A DNA stretch of 64,000 bases, taken from contig NZ_JNIF01000003.1 of NCBI RefSeq assembly GCF_000702445.1, forward strand, positions 3,782,001-3,846,000, given 5' to 3'. Made by a program: the position numbers and the translations under genes. Position 1 is the first letter of the stretch; each line of letters starts with the position of its first letter. Shown here piece after piece: positions 37,014 through 45,725 of the stretch. Under the pieces are notes generated by a model that saw nothing but the letters and a program-made list of their open reading frames with translations, was not told the DNA's origin and ran no database searches. This DNA is from Bryobacter aggregatus MPL3 (GTDB taxonomy: Bacteria; Acidobacteriota; Terriglobia; Bryobacterales; Bryobacteraceae).

Positions 37014-37417
37014 GCGCTGTCAAACTGGAACCAGGCGTGTGGAGCCTCATCGAAGAGAATCGCCAAATGGAAGCTCGTGTCGAGCGGGCCGGAGATGAAT
37101 TTGTCGTCTCCCATCGGGGCAGGCAACTGCGCATTCGCATTGAAGATCCCCGCGAGTGGAGCGGCTCCGATGCCGCAAAATCAGGAACTGGAGTGGCCAA
37201 ACTGGTTTCCCCGATGCCCGGCAAGATTGTGCGCGTTCTGGTTGCCGTTGGCGACCTTGTGTCTCGCGGGCAAGGATTGGTTGTAGTGGAAGCAATGAAA
37301 ATGCAGAATGAACTGAAAAGCCCGATCGACGGCGTCGTACGGCAAGTGCAGGCCGAAGCGGGCGCCACGGTAACCGCGAATCAGACGCTCGTCGTGGTGC
37401 ATGCCGATGCCAGTTGA
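37010..37417 (+). CDS. Biotin carboxyl carrier protein
   Basis: 135 residues from the ATG at 37010, which overlaps the accC stop; the frame extends a few codons upstream inside accC. The N-terminal half is a small beta region resembling the BT domain of acyl-CoA carboxylase alpha subunits. The C-terminal biotinyl domain has LVSPMPGKIVRVLV, the biotinylated Lys in VVEAMKMQNEL near residue 96, and SPIDGVVRQV. It lacks the long Pro/Ala linker of classical AccB, which together with the neighbour points to propionyl/methylcrotonyl-CoA-type carboxylases rather than AccB. Confidence 0.9.
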   Translation: MSAVKLEPGVWSLIEENRQMEARVERAGDEFVVSHRGRQLRIRIEDPREWSGSDAAKSGTGVAKLVSPMPGKIVRVLVAVGDLVSRGQGLVVVEAMKMQNELKSPIDGVVRQVQAEAGATVTANQTLVVVHADAS

Positions 37418-38135
37418 GAATTGCCCAAAGTGTAGCGGCACCGGCTGGGTTGTCCGTATTGCCGATGGCCTGGAAGTAGTCGATCGTTGCAATTGCGACG
37501 AACTCACCCGTGTCGATCGTTATACCGCCAAGAGCGGCATTCCTCCTCTTTACGCGAATGCCTCCACCGAAAACTTCCTCCTCCCCAAGGACAATCCCAT
37601 TGCCCAACGTGGGCTGGCCAGTGTGATGTTGACCGTGCGTACCTTTGCCCGCGAATATCCGGTGGTCGACAAGCCGGGCCTGATGTTCATTGGGGAAACG
37701 GGAGTGGGTAAAACGCACCTCGCCGTCGCAGCGCTGAATGGTCTCATCCAGCGAGGTTTTGAAGGGATCTTCTTCGATTACCAGACCCTGCTCGATCGCA
37801 TCCGCAGTGGCTACGACCGTTCCAGCGGCTCGATGGACAAAGAGGCCTACCGGCTAGCTCTCGATTGCGAGATCCTGCTGCTCGACGACCTCGGTGCGCA
37901 CCGCGTCACGGACTGGGTAGAAGATACGGTCGCCTCGATCATCACGCACCGTTGCAACTTCCGCAAGCCGGTGATTGTCACAACGAATTTGCCCGCGCCG
38001 GGCAATGTGAGCAACTCAGCAAAAGATTCGCTGGCCGATCGCATTGGGACGCGGGCCTGGAGCCGGCTCAATGAGATGTGTAAGATCGTGCAGATGCCGG
38101 CTGTTGAGGACTACCGGGTCCGTTCGAGACGTTAA
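37401..38135 (+). CDS. DnaC/IstB-like AAA+ ATPase with zinc-binding N-terminus
   Basis: 244 residues. It overlaps the carrier gene by 17 nt; translation may start at the ATG at 37401 or 37407. An N-terminal Cys cluster (CPKCSGTGW, then DRCNC) resembles a zinc finger of DnaI/DnaC-type loaders. The ATPase has Walker A FIGETGVGKTHLA near residue 98, Walker B ILLLDDLGA near 150, and a sensor-1-like VIVTTNLP near 188. Helicase loading is the usual role, though stand-alone members of this type also occur outside replication loci. No transposase is next to it, which argues against IstB. It is back to back with the DinB gene: the two stop codons are adjacent. Confidence 0.82.
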   Translation: MPMPVENCPKCSGTGWVVRIADGLEVVDRCNCDELTRVDRYTAKSGIPPLYANASTENFLLPKDNPIAQRGLASVMLTVRTFAREYPVVDKPGLMFIGETGVGKTHLAVAALNGLIQRGFEGIFFDYQTLLDRIRSGYDRSSGSMDKEAYRLALDCEILLLDDLGAHRVTDWVEDTVASIITHRCNFRKPVIVTTNLPAPGNVSNSAKDSLADRIGTRAWSRLNEMCKIVQMPAVEDYRVRSRR

Positions 38136-38642
38136 TTAAGCAAACGGATTCTCGTCCGCGCTCGGTCCATAAATCGAAGGACATTTCCCGCCCATCGGCC
38201 GTAAATAGGTAGCCAACTGCCCGCGATGATGGATAGTGTGATTATTCATGAACTGCAGGTATAAGGCTGCAGGCAGGGTAAACATCCCCATAAAGTCCAC
38301 CGGTACCGCCAATTGTTCGCCACTCATGGCCTCCAATTTGGGAAGGGCGTTGGTCATAGCCTCTTCGTGCCAGGCGGCAATCTCTTTTCCCGTTGCCACT
38401 CCGGCGGGTAGGGGCGGCGTGGCGCCAGACGTGAACTTCTGCTCAATGATGGACTCGAGAAACCACAAATCTGCGGTGACGATATGCCAGGCGAGTTCAA
38501 GAGCTGTCTTCGACTTCGGATCCGGCCGGTAGTCCAGATGGTCATTGGGGATCGCGGCAATCACTTTGCGGGTGTTTTTGAGCTCCTCTTTTAAGGTGTT
38601 GAGGAAGACGCTACGGTAGGTGGCGAGAAATTCATGGGTCAT
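38136..38642 (-). CDS. DinB-family protein
   Basis: 168 residues forming a predicted four-helix bundle. The metal ligands are visible: His in LELAWHIVTADLWF near residue 52 and the HxxxH of NNHTIHHRGQLATYLR near 136-140. Members are metal-dependent enzymes such as bacillithiol or mycothiol S-transferases, or proteins of unknown function induced by DNA damage; the exact role here is open. It is convergent with the DnaC-like gene, with stop codons abutting (TTAATTAA), and divergent from the BACON-protein gene. Confidence 0.85.
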   Translation of the reverse strand: MTHEFLATYRSVFLNTLKEELKNTRKVIAAIPNDHLDYRPDPKSKTALELAWHIVTADLWFLESIIEQKFTSGATPPLPAGVATGKEIAAWHEEAMTNALPKLEAMSGEQLAVPVDFMGMFTLPAALYLQFMNNHTIHHRGQLATYLRPMGGKCPSIYGPSADENPFA

Positions 38643-38716
38643 CGTTCCGTCAGTATAGCCGTCGGGCGGACTGAGTGAAAAGGTCTTTTTTATTCTTCGT
38701 GTATGCTAGGAAACTT

Positions 38717-41674
38717 ATGTCATCAAGGCATTTTTTCCTCGTTAGAGTTCTGAGGATTGTAGCTGTATCTTTCGGAATATTGAGCTGCCGGATTCAGGCG
38801 CAAAGTATTGAGGTTGTAAGCGGCAGGGGCTCCGATTGGAAGCTGTCGAGTTTGTCGGAGGTAGCGGACGCGGATCGTCTCAAAGCTCAGGTGCAACTGC
38901 CGCGGATCGACGAAAATGCGAAGTCGCGAGCGCTCGAGAATCTGAGCTACCAGAGTTCCTCCTCGAATGATCGGACTCCGAAGTCTGCTGCTTCTCTTCT
39001 TGCTCCCAACTTCCAGCTCGAAGGTTTCCAGGCCCTTCCCGACAGCATCGAGCCGAACCTCCCCGGCCCTTCCGGTGCGGTGAGTGCAGATCATGTCGTG
39101 ACTGCGCAGAACAACGGCATTCGTGTGCAGGATCGAAAAGGAACCATTCTGAAAACCGTGAGCCTGGAAACTTTCTTTGCCGCGGCTGGTCCCTATCGTT
39201 TGGGTTTGCTTTCTCCCAGAGTGTCCTACGATCGAAACGCGAAACGTTTTCTTCTGGCCGCACTGGCAGATCCATTTGAAACCACTGCTGGAATTGTACT
39301 GGCTGTCAGTAAGACCTCCGACCCGCGTGGTGAATGGAAAATGAGCAAGATCTCCGCGCCCTATGCGAGCACTTATTTCGGCCAGATGCAGATGGCGATT
39401 GCGGGAAAGATTGTCGCGATCAGTGCGGACCTTTTTCTAGGCCCTTTCTACGACAGCACTCAGAACTACCTCTTCAATGTGACGAATCTCTATCCGGAGG
39501 GCAGCTTTCCGATCTATCAGAAGTTTGAAGATTATCTTTCTGGAAACTCGCCGTCTGCCGATTCGAATCCCGACGCAACCCGTATTCTGTTTGTGAATAA
39601 TACCTACAATCTGCAGAACGGCAATTACGCACTCGCTTTCAAGGAGGCTTCGTTTGCGCCGGGCGGCGGATCGTTCAATGTCGGAACTCGTAGCTACGCC
39701 GATGCTGGGGATTTCGCAAAGTACGTTCCTGGTGAGATTCTGCCGCAAGCAGGTACAGACAAGAAGATCGATGCTGGCGATTCGATGATCCAGAGTTGTG
39801 TCACCCGTGACACGAGCGTCTGGTGCGTCAATACGATGTTCGTTCAGTTCGGCACCGGAATCCGGTCTGTAGTGCAATACACGAAAGTCAATTGGCCCAC
39901 GACCGGAGCCGCGATTACGATGTCCGAGCGCGTGCGTGTGGACGACACAAGTGGCGCTTCTTACTATGCCTTTCCTTCTATCGCCGTCAACAAGAACGGG
40001 GAACTCTTTATTGGCTACAACCGCTTTCACAAAGATAAATTCGTTGGTTCCTATTTCGCCACACGCAAGCCGTCTGACACTCCCGGCGCGCTCTACGCCG
40101 ACGGCTTGATCAAAGAAGGCGAAGATAGCTTTGAACGTGGCTTTCTGATGACCGGCTTCGGCCCCTATTCCTCCACCCAGGTCGATCCGGCGGATGACAC
40201 CTCCTTCTGGACTCTGCAAAGCTACGCGGCTTCCCGTACGGACGGAGGCAGCACCACCTGGGGCACCTGGTGGGCTCACTACGGCCTCCACAACGGCGCC
40301 TGCACCGTGAAGCTGGATCAGAGCAGTGTCGAGGTACCGGTAGCGGGCGGCAACTTTAAGATTGCAGTCACTCCGAGTTATAACGATTGCGGCTGGATGG
40401 TGGCTCCCAATGCCGGATGGCTGTCTCAAGCTTCCCCTGCCACAACAACCGGCGCCGCGACGGTCGAGTTCAAGGCCAGCGCAAACAAGCGGGGACAGCT
40501 TCGGAGCGGCACCATTCGCATTGGCGATCAACTCCTCACGGTGCGTCAGGCCGCAAACCCAGCGCCGCCCGCTGCGGAGCCCACTCTCTCCATTCTGCGT
40601 TTCACCGCTCCCTCTACAGTGCGTGTTGGCGAAACGATTCTGCTGAATGTACAACTGACCAACAAGGGCACCAAGGCCGCTCCCCGATTGCGGATCGGCT
40701 TCTATCTCGGCACTGGCACGACCGTCACGAAGCGGGATTACAATACCGGCTTCATTTGCTTGTTGCCAAATGGAATTCCCATCGATGCAACCACGACATG
40801 CACTGCATCTCTCCCGGTTGATAACACTTTTGTTCCTGGCACCTATCAGCTTGCGGCGATTGCGGACGATGGGGAAGAAGTGCCGATGACAGATCGCAGC
40901 GCGGCGACGCGGCTTTCGGATGCCGGGCCTCTTGTGATCAAAGCGGCAGCAACAGCGCCTGCGGTGACTTCCGCCGCCATCGTAAACGGTGCAACCGCCG
41001 TGTCCGGACCTGTCGCTCCCGGCTCCATCCTCGTGCTCTACGGGGCCAGGCTCGGCCCTGCTGCCCTCACCACCTTGACGCTCACCTCACAAGGGCGCGT
41101 CTCCACTCTGCTCGGAGGCACACGTGTTTTGTTCGACGATGCTGCTGCTCCGTTGATCTATACCTCTGCGGGACAGCTCAGCGCGATCGTACCTTACAGT
41201 GTTGCCGGAAAAACCACCACGCAGGTCTCAGTGGAACTCAACGGCCTGCGTAGCGATCCAGTGGCGATGCAGGTCACCGCGGCCTCCCCAGACTTCTTTA
41301 CAACCGACTACAGTGGCAAGAATCAGGTCGCGGCGCTCAACGAGGATGGTAGTGTCAACTCGGCAGCCAATCCAATCGCCGTAGGCAGCGTCATCGTACT
41401 CTACGGAACTGGTGCCGGCACCTTGAGCACCACTCCCGTCGATGGCGCGGTGATCGGTGTCCCACTGCCAGAATTCCTCGCTCCACTCTCCCTAAAGATC
41501 GGCGGCCTGGACGCAGAACTGCTCTATGCCGGCCCTGCGCCAGGCCTGGTTAGCGGCGTTTTCCAGATCAACGCCCGGGTTCCTGTGGCAATTGAACCGG
41601 GAGACAAAATCGCCATCTCCGTGAAAGCGGGTGCGATCGAATCTCCGGTGGGGGCAACGATTGCGGTGAAATAG
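38717..41674 (+). CDS. Large secreted protein with BACON, CARDB-like and Solibacter C-terminal domains
   Basis: 985 residues. The ATG at 38717 has TAGGAA six bases upstream and begins a signal peptide (FLVRVLRIVAVSFGILSC...); a GTG at 38675 is less likely. The first 500 residues look like a beta-propeller-type domain without a known name. A BACON-like all-beta domain follows at about 515-600 (SSVEVPVAGGNFKIAV, GTIRIGDQLLTVRQA), then a CARDB-like domain around 615-715 (VRVGETILLNVQLTNKG). The last 250 residues match the TIGR03437-type C-terminal region common in Solibacter (PGSILVLYGARLGP, GLVSGVFQINARVP). It is probably an adhesin or surface protein. Confidence 0.85.
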   Translation: MSSRHFFLVRVLRIVAVSFGILSCRIQAQSIEVVSGRGSDWKLSSLSEVADADRLKAQVQLPRIDENAKSRALENLSYQSSSSNDRTPKSAASLLAPNFQLEGFQALPDSIEPNLPGPSGAVSADHVVTAQNNGIRVQDRKGTILKTVSLETFFAAAGPYRLGLLSPRVSYDRNAKRFLLAALADPFETTAGIVLAVSKTSDPRGEWKMSKISAPYASTYFGQMQMAIAGKIVAISADLFLGPFYDSTQNYLFNVTNLYPEGSFPIYQKFEDYLSGNSPSADSNPDATRILFVNNTYNLQNGNYALAFKEASFAPGGGSFNVGTRSYADAGDFAKYVPGEILPQAGTDKKIDAGDSMIQSCVTRDTSVWCVNTMFVQFGTGIRSVVQYTKVNWPTTGAAITMSERVRVDDTSGASYYAFPSIAVNKNGELFIGYNRFHKDKFVGSYFATRKPSDTPGALYADGLIKEGEDSFERGFLMTGFGPYSSTQVDPADDTSFWTLQSYAASRTDGGSTTWGTWWAHYGLHNGACTVKLDQSSVEVPVAGGNFKIAVTPSYNDCGWMVAPNAGWLSQASPATTTGAATVEFKASANKRGQLRSGTIRIGDQLLTVRQAANPAPPAAEPTLSILRFTAPSTVRVGETILLNVQLTNKGTKAAPRLRIGFYLGTGTTVTKRDYNTGFICLLPNGIPIDATTTCTASLPVDNTFVPGTYQLAAIADDGEEVPMTDRSAATRLSDAGPLVIKAAATAPAVTSAAIVNGATAVSGPVAPGSILVLYGARLGPAALTTLTLTSQGRVSTLLGGTRVLFDDAAAPLIYTSAGQLSAIVPYSVAGKTTTQVSVELNGLRSDPVAMQVTAASPDFFTTDYSGKNQVAALNEDGSVNSAANPIAVGSVIVLYGTGAGTLSTTPVDGAVIGVPLPEFLAPLSLKIGGLDAELLYAGPAPGLVSGVFQINARVPVAIEPGDKIAISVKAGAIESPVGATIAVK

Positions 41675-41678
41675 AAGA

Positions 41679-44042
41679 TTGAACTCCTTTTCTGCGTTGC
41701 GCGCTCTGCGCCATCGCAATTTTCAACTGTATGCAGCGGGACAATTGGTCTCGCTGACGGGCTCGTGGGTCCACAACACGGCGCTGAGTTGGCTGATGTA
41801 CCGCCTCACTCATTCGGAGTGGATGTTAGGTCTCACGAGCCTGTTCACCAATCTGCCCATGCTGCTGCTCGGAATGGTCGGCGGGCTGGCGGCAGATCGC
41901 TACACCCGCAAGCACATCGTCATCCTGACCCAGAGCGTCTTTCTCTCCCAAGCGGCCATTCTCGCGGTACTCACGCTCAACGGCTCCGTGCGTGTCTGGC
42001 ATGTCTACGGCCTCGGGCTTGCCTACGGTCTCGCAAATGCCTTCGACATTCCGGCGCGGCAAGCCATGATGCTCGACATGACCAGCCGCGAAGACCTCAT
42101 CAGCGCGGTGAGCTTGAATTCGATGATCTTCAACCTCGCCCGTATCCTGGGGCCTGCTCTCGGCGGAATCGCCGTCGCAACTCTGGGCGAGGGATGGTGC
42201 TTTGCCCTGAATGCACTGAGCTTTGTGGCGGTCCTGTTGGTGTTGCTTTGGATGCGGATGCCAGCGCAACACCAGCAACAAGGCCAGGCAACGAGTTTGC
42301 GCGATGGCCTGCAGTATGTAAAGGCGAACGAGACCGTCTGGCGACTGTTGGGGATTTGCAGCGTAAGTAACATCTGCTTCAGTGGTGCCTTTGTGCTGGG
42401 CCCCTTCTTCGCGCAGGACATCTTCCGCATGGGGGCCTGGGGTCTTGGCTGCCTCACGGCGGCGATGGGTTGCGGCGCGGTGGCGGGAACTTATCTTCTC
42501 GCCCGATCGCGCGATGTCAGTGGATTGCCGCGAGTTGCAGCCTGGAGCGGCCTCACTTTAGGTCTGGCCCTCCTGCTCTATGGACTGAGCCCGAATTTTT
42601 GGTTGTCGGCCGCACTGATGGCGGTGGCCGGAGGATCTTTGATGCGCTTGAATGCGGCAACGAACTCTACGTTGCAGACGGGGACGCCCGAGAATTTGCG
42701 AGGACGGATTGTGTCAATGTTTGGGATGTCGGTAGTGGGGATGGCGCCGATTGGCGCATCCTTGTTTGGCGCCTTGGCGCGTGGAACCAGTGTGCGCATT
42801 GCGGCGATGACGGCGGGCCTTCTGTGCGTCGTTTCGGGATTCAGCTTGGGACGCACCTTGCGCGGAATCGTATTGGCGATGCTGGTGCTGCCAGCCTTTT
42901 CTGCCGACCCCGCGCTGCTGAGCCGTGTGAATCAATATTTGCAGGAAGTCGCCAGCATGACCGGCTTCCAGATCAAACGGCAAGTACCCGCGGCGATGAT
43001 GAGCTCGAAGGAACTCGAAAAGTATCTGAAGGGCAAGATGAAGTCCGAGAAGCCCACGACCAAGGTGGATATCGAGGAACTGGTGCTCAAGCGTTTCGGC
43101 TTTGCTCCACCGGACTTCCATTTGAAGTCCACCACCGTCGACCTGTTGCAGGAGCAAGCGGCCGCTTTCTACGACTTCAAAACCCGCAAGCTCTACGTGC
43201 TCGATCATATCCAGGACGATCTCGGCCCCGAACTGCTCGTGCACGAACTCGGCCACGCTCTGGCCGATCAGAATTTCGGCCTGAAGAAGTTTCTCGATGG
43301 GGCCAAGGGCGACGACGACGCCGCGCTGGCGAGAATGGCGGTGATGGAGGGACAGGCGATGTATCTGATGGGAGAGCACGCCGCCCGTAAGCTTGGTTCT
43401 TCGCTTAAGAATTCGCCAGAGATGGTACGCCGGATGAGTGAGCAGGATGAGAGTGACGAGGACAAGTACCCCGTGATGAAGAGCGTGCCGTTATATCTGA
43501 AAGAAAGCCTGCTTTTTCCATACTCCTGGGGCTTTCGTTTCCAGGCTGCCGTTTGCGCCAAAGAAGCGGACTGCATGAAGCGAGTCTTCGAGCATCCGCC
43601 CGTGTCGAGTGCTCAGGTGATGCACCCGGAGCTGTACTTCTCTGAGACCGTCCCCGAAAAAGTGGAAGTGCCCGAAGCTCCAAAGGGCTGGAAACCCAAA
43701 GCGGCAGGAACCCTCGGCGAGGTGGATTTTAGTGTGCTGCTGCGTACCTTCGGCAAGACCACGCCGGAACTGGCGGAAAGCAATCGCGGAGGCAATTATG
43801 TCCTTTATGAAAACAAAAAGACGCATGACTATTTGTTGAATCACGCGTCTGTCTGGAAGGATGAGGATACGGCGCACAGGTGGTTTGAAGCCTATGCGAA
43901 GATATTGGCCGCCAAGTGGAAGAGTTATACGGTGCAGCATCAAAGTGCCAATGAACTCGATGGTGTAGGCGATGTGGGCGCCTTTCGCCTGCGCTGGAGC
44001 GGACGCCAGGTTACGGTGGAGGAAGGCCTTCCAGTACACTGA
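41679..44042 (+). CDS. MFS transporter fused to a zinc metallopeptidase domain
   Basis: 787 residues in one uninterrupted frame. Residues 1 to about 395 are an EntS-like MFS exporter with 12 predicted helices (LSWLMYRLTHSEWMLGL, GGLAADRYTRKHIV, RILGPALGGIAVA). After LGRTLR comes GIVLAMLVLPAFSADPALL, which looks like a signal peptide, and then a soluble domain with HELGHALAD near residue 522 and EGQAMYLMGEH near 556. This gives an HExxH...E gluzincin-type zinc site. The start is TTG at 41679, 4 nt after the BACON gene stop. The peptidase-like segment would normally be its own exported protein; the vestigial signal could serve as helix 13 and place it in the periplasm. Confidence 0.85.
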   Translation: MNSFSALRALRHRNFQLYAAGQLVSLTGSWVHNTALSWLMYRLTHSEWMLGLTSLFTNLPMLLLGMVGGLAADRYTRKHIVILTQSVFLSQAAILAVLTLNGSVRVWHVYGLGLAYGLANAFDIPARQAMMLDMTSREDLISAVSLNSMIFNLARILGPALGGIAVATLGEGWCFALNALSFVAVLLVLLWMRMPAQHQQQGQATSLRDGLQYVKANETVWRLLGICSVSNICFSGAFVLGPFFAQDIFRMGAWGLGCLTAAMGCGAVAGTYLLARSRDVSGLPRVAAWSGLTLGLALLLYGLSPNFWLSAALMAVAGGSLMRLNAATNSTLQTGTPENLRGRIVSMFGMSVVGMAPIGASLFGALARGTSVRIAAMTAGLLCVVSGFSLGRTLRGIVLAMLVLPAFSADPALLSRVNQYLQEVASMTGFQIKRQVPAAMMSSKELEKYLKGKMKSEKPTTKVDIEELVLKRFGFAPPDFHLKSTTVDLLQEQAAAFYDFKTRKLYVLDHIQDDLGPELLVHELGHALADQNFGLKKFLDGAKGDDDAALARMAVMEGQAMYLMGEHAARKLGSSLKNSPEMVRRMSEQDESDEDKYPVMKSVPLYLKESLLFPYSWGFRFQAAVCAKEADCMKRVFEHPPVSSAQVMHPELYFSETVPEKVEVPEAPKGWKPKAAGTLGEVDFSVLLRTFGKTTPELAESNRGGNYVLYENKKTHDYLLNHASVWKDEDTAHRWFEAYAKILAAKWKSYTVQHQSANELDGVGDVGAFRLRWSGRQVTVEEGLPVH

Positions 44043-44068
44043 AGAAAATAGAGCACGAGGTGAATGCG

Positions 44069-44659
44069 ATGCGAGGAATTGCGGCCAATCTACTGGTCCT
44101 GACGATGTGGAGCGCCGGTATGATGCCGGGCGCGACGGTGCCACGACCCTCCCCGGAATTTGGGTTTGAGCTGCCGGGTGGCAAGCAGGTACTGCTGAGC
44201 CAGTACAGAGGCAAAGTGGTCATGATGGGCTTCTACCTCACCACTTGTCCGCATTGCAAAGACACGGTGCGCATCGTGGAGAAGTTGTATAAGGAGTATG
44301 GCGCGCAAGGCTTCCAGCCCCTGGGCGTCTGCATCAACGACATGGCGAAGATGCTCACTGCCGATTTCAACAAAGAGCAAGGCGCTACTTTTCCTATTGG
44401 CTATGGGCCGCGCGATTCCGCCTATGGTTATCTCCAACATCCCACGATGATGCAGCTCTATATGCCCGCTTTTGTCATGATCGATCGCAAAGGACAGATC
44501 GTGAGCCAGTATATGGGCGGCGACCTGATTTTCGGCAAAGATCTCGCTGAACGCGAGAAGAACTTCCGTAAGCTGATTGAAGATATGTTGAAGAAGCCGG
44601 GTGTGAGTGCGGCGCCTGCACCTGCAAAGAAGACGGCAACTACGAAGAAGGCAAGCTAA
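44069..44659 (+). CDS. Exported redoxin with CPHC active site (first copy)
   Basis: 196 residues. I chose the ATG at 44069, spaced 6 nt from GAGGTGA; a GTG at 44060 is possible. A signal peptide (IAANLLVLTMWSAGM) leads into a TlpA/AhpC-TSA thioredoxin fold with the active site FYLTTCPHCKDTV near residue 58 and a cis-Pro region at QLYMPAFVMIDRKGQ. The Lys/Ala-rich tail is unstructured. CPHC is the DsbA-type motif, so it could be a periplasmic thiol oxidase or reductase. It follows the MFS-peptidase gene by 26 nt and overlaps the second redoxin gene. Confidence 0.87.
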   Translation: MRGIAANLLVLTMWSAGMMPGATVPRPSPEFGFELPGGKQVLLSQYRGKVVMMGFYLTTCPHCKDTVRIVEKLYKEYGAQGFQPLGVCINDMAKMLTADFNKEQGATFPIGYGPRDSAYGYLQHPTMMQLYMPAFVMIDRKGQIVSQYMGGDLIFGKDLAEREKNFRKLIEDMLKKPGVSAAPAPAKKTATTKKAS

Positions 44660-45186
44660 TGAACCTGACACGCAGAGGATTGATCTTGAGCTCGGCGGCT
44701 GTGCTGGGCGCTCAGACCAAGAAGGCCGTTGTGGCTCCCAAGAAGCACATCAAGGTGAGCTTGCCTGGTGGCAAGGCGCTGGACACTGCCTCCTGGCTGG
44801 GAAACGTATACGCGGTGACGATCTTCAAGACCACCTGCCCGCATTGCCAGAAGTCATTGCCGATCTCGGAGAAGATCTACAAGGAATTTTCCGCGAAAGG
44901 CTTCCGTTCCATCGCCATCGCAGTCGATCAGAACCCCGAGCCGCTGGTGGTTGATTTCGCGAAAAACTATAAGATTGACTTCCCCTTGGGGTGGGCGCCG
45001 ATTGACGACATCTGCGCGTTTCTCGATCTCAAGCCAGAGCAACTCTATGTGCCGGCGATGATGATTTTCGACCGTCGTGGCAATGTACGCGGGCGCTATC
45101 CCGGCGGTGACGCCTTCTTCAATATGGAAGAGATCAATCTGCGCAACCAGGTTGAATTGCTGCTCAAAGAACCTAGAAAGAGCTAA
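44659..45186 (+). CDS. Exported redoxin with CPHC active site (second copy)
   Basis: 175 residues, a paralogue of the preceding gene with which it shares a TAATG junction. The N-terminus MNLTRRGLILSSAAVLGAQ has RR before a hydrophobic stretch, consistent with Tat or Sec export. The thioredoxin-like active site is FKTTCPHCQKSLP near residue 57 and the cis-Pro strand is LYVPAMMIFDRRGNVRG. Having two CPHC proteins in tandem suggests an electron-relay or division of labour between substrates. The chromate transporter gene begins at its stop codon (TAATG), so transcription is shared. Confidence 0.87.
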   Translation: MNLTRRGLILSSAAVLGAQTKKAVVAPKKHIKVSLPGGKALDTASWLGNVYAVTIFKTTCPHCQKSLPISEKIYKEFSAKGFRSIAIAVDQNPEPLVVDFAKNYKIDFPLGWAPIDDICAFLDLKPEQLYVPAMMIFDRRGNVRGRYPGGDAFFNMEEINLRNQVELLLKEPRKS

Positions 45187-45725
45187 TGGGCGCGCGGCCC
45201 AGTTTCTTGCAACTGTGCCGCGTCCTTCTCAAGCATGCGGCCTTCACGGTTGGGGGTGGGAGCGTCACCACCATTGCCTTGGAGCGCGATCTTGTAGATC
45301 ACCACGGTTGGCTCAGCCGCGATCGCTACCGGGCTCTCTATGGGCTCAGCCGCCTGACGCCGGGCACGAGCATTTTGGCTATGGTCACCGGCATTGGCTG
45401 GCACTTTTTCCAGTGGCGTGGTGCCTGCGTATCACTCTTCTGCGCGGTTGTCCCTGCATCCATCCTCGCCGCGCTCCTCGCCTCCGCCTACCAGCTGGTC
45501 TACCAGAATCCCACCGCAAAGCGCTTTCTCCTGGGAGCTGCTGCCGCCGTCTGTGGCTTCATTGCCGCTAGCTTGTTTGGCTTGCTCTCTCCCTATCTCA
45601 AAGACAAACGATTCGCGCAGACCTTCCTGATCTTTGCGTTCGCGTTTGCAGTCGCCATCTGGGGGCTCAACCCTTTCCCGGTGATCCTTGGCCTGGCGAT
45701 TGCCGGCTTGGTGAGTGCTCGATGA
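45186..45725 (+). CDS. Chromate transporter, first half-subunit (ChrA N-domain type)
   Basis: 179 residues of integral membrane protein. The CHR signature is present near residue 20 as FTVGGGSVTTIALERDLVD, followed by GLSRLTPGTSILAMVTGIGW. About five membrane helices follow. Short CHR proteins work as antiparallel heterodimers encoded by adjacent genes, which fits the overlapping partner at 45722. Chromate efflux is the characterised function of the superfamily, but many members probably move other anions. It starts in a TAATG overlap with the redoxin gene. Confidence 0.88.
   Translation: MGARPSFLQLCRVLLKHAAFTVGGGSVTTIALERDLVDHHGWLSRDRYRALYGLSRLTPGTSILAMVTGIGWHFFQWRGACVSLFCAVVPASILAALLASAYQLVYQNPTAKRFLLGAAAAVCGFIAASLFGLLSPYLKDKRFAQTFLIFAFAFAVAIWGLNPFPVILGLAIAGLVSAR

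Noticed and set aside
37401-38135. IstB helper of an IS21-type element
   Set aside because: No IstA transposase or terminal repeats nearby, and the N-terminal Cys cluster fits DnaC/DnaI-type loaders better.
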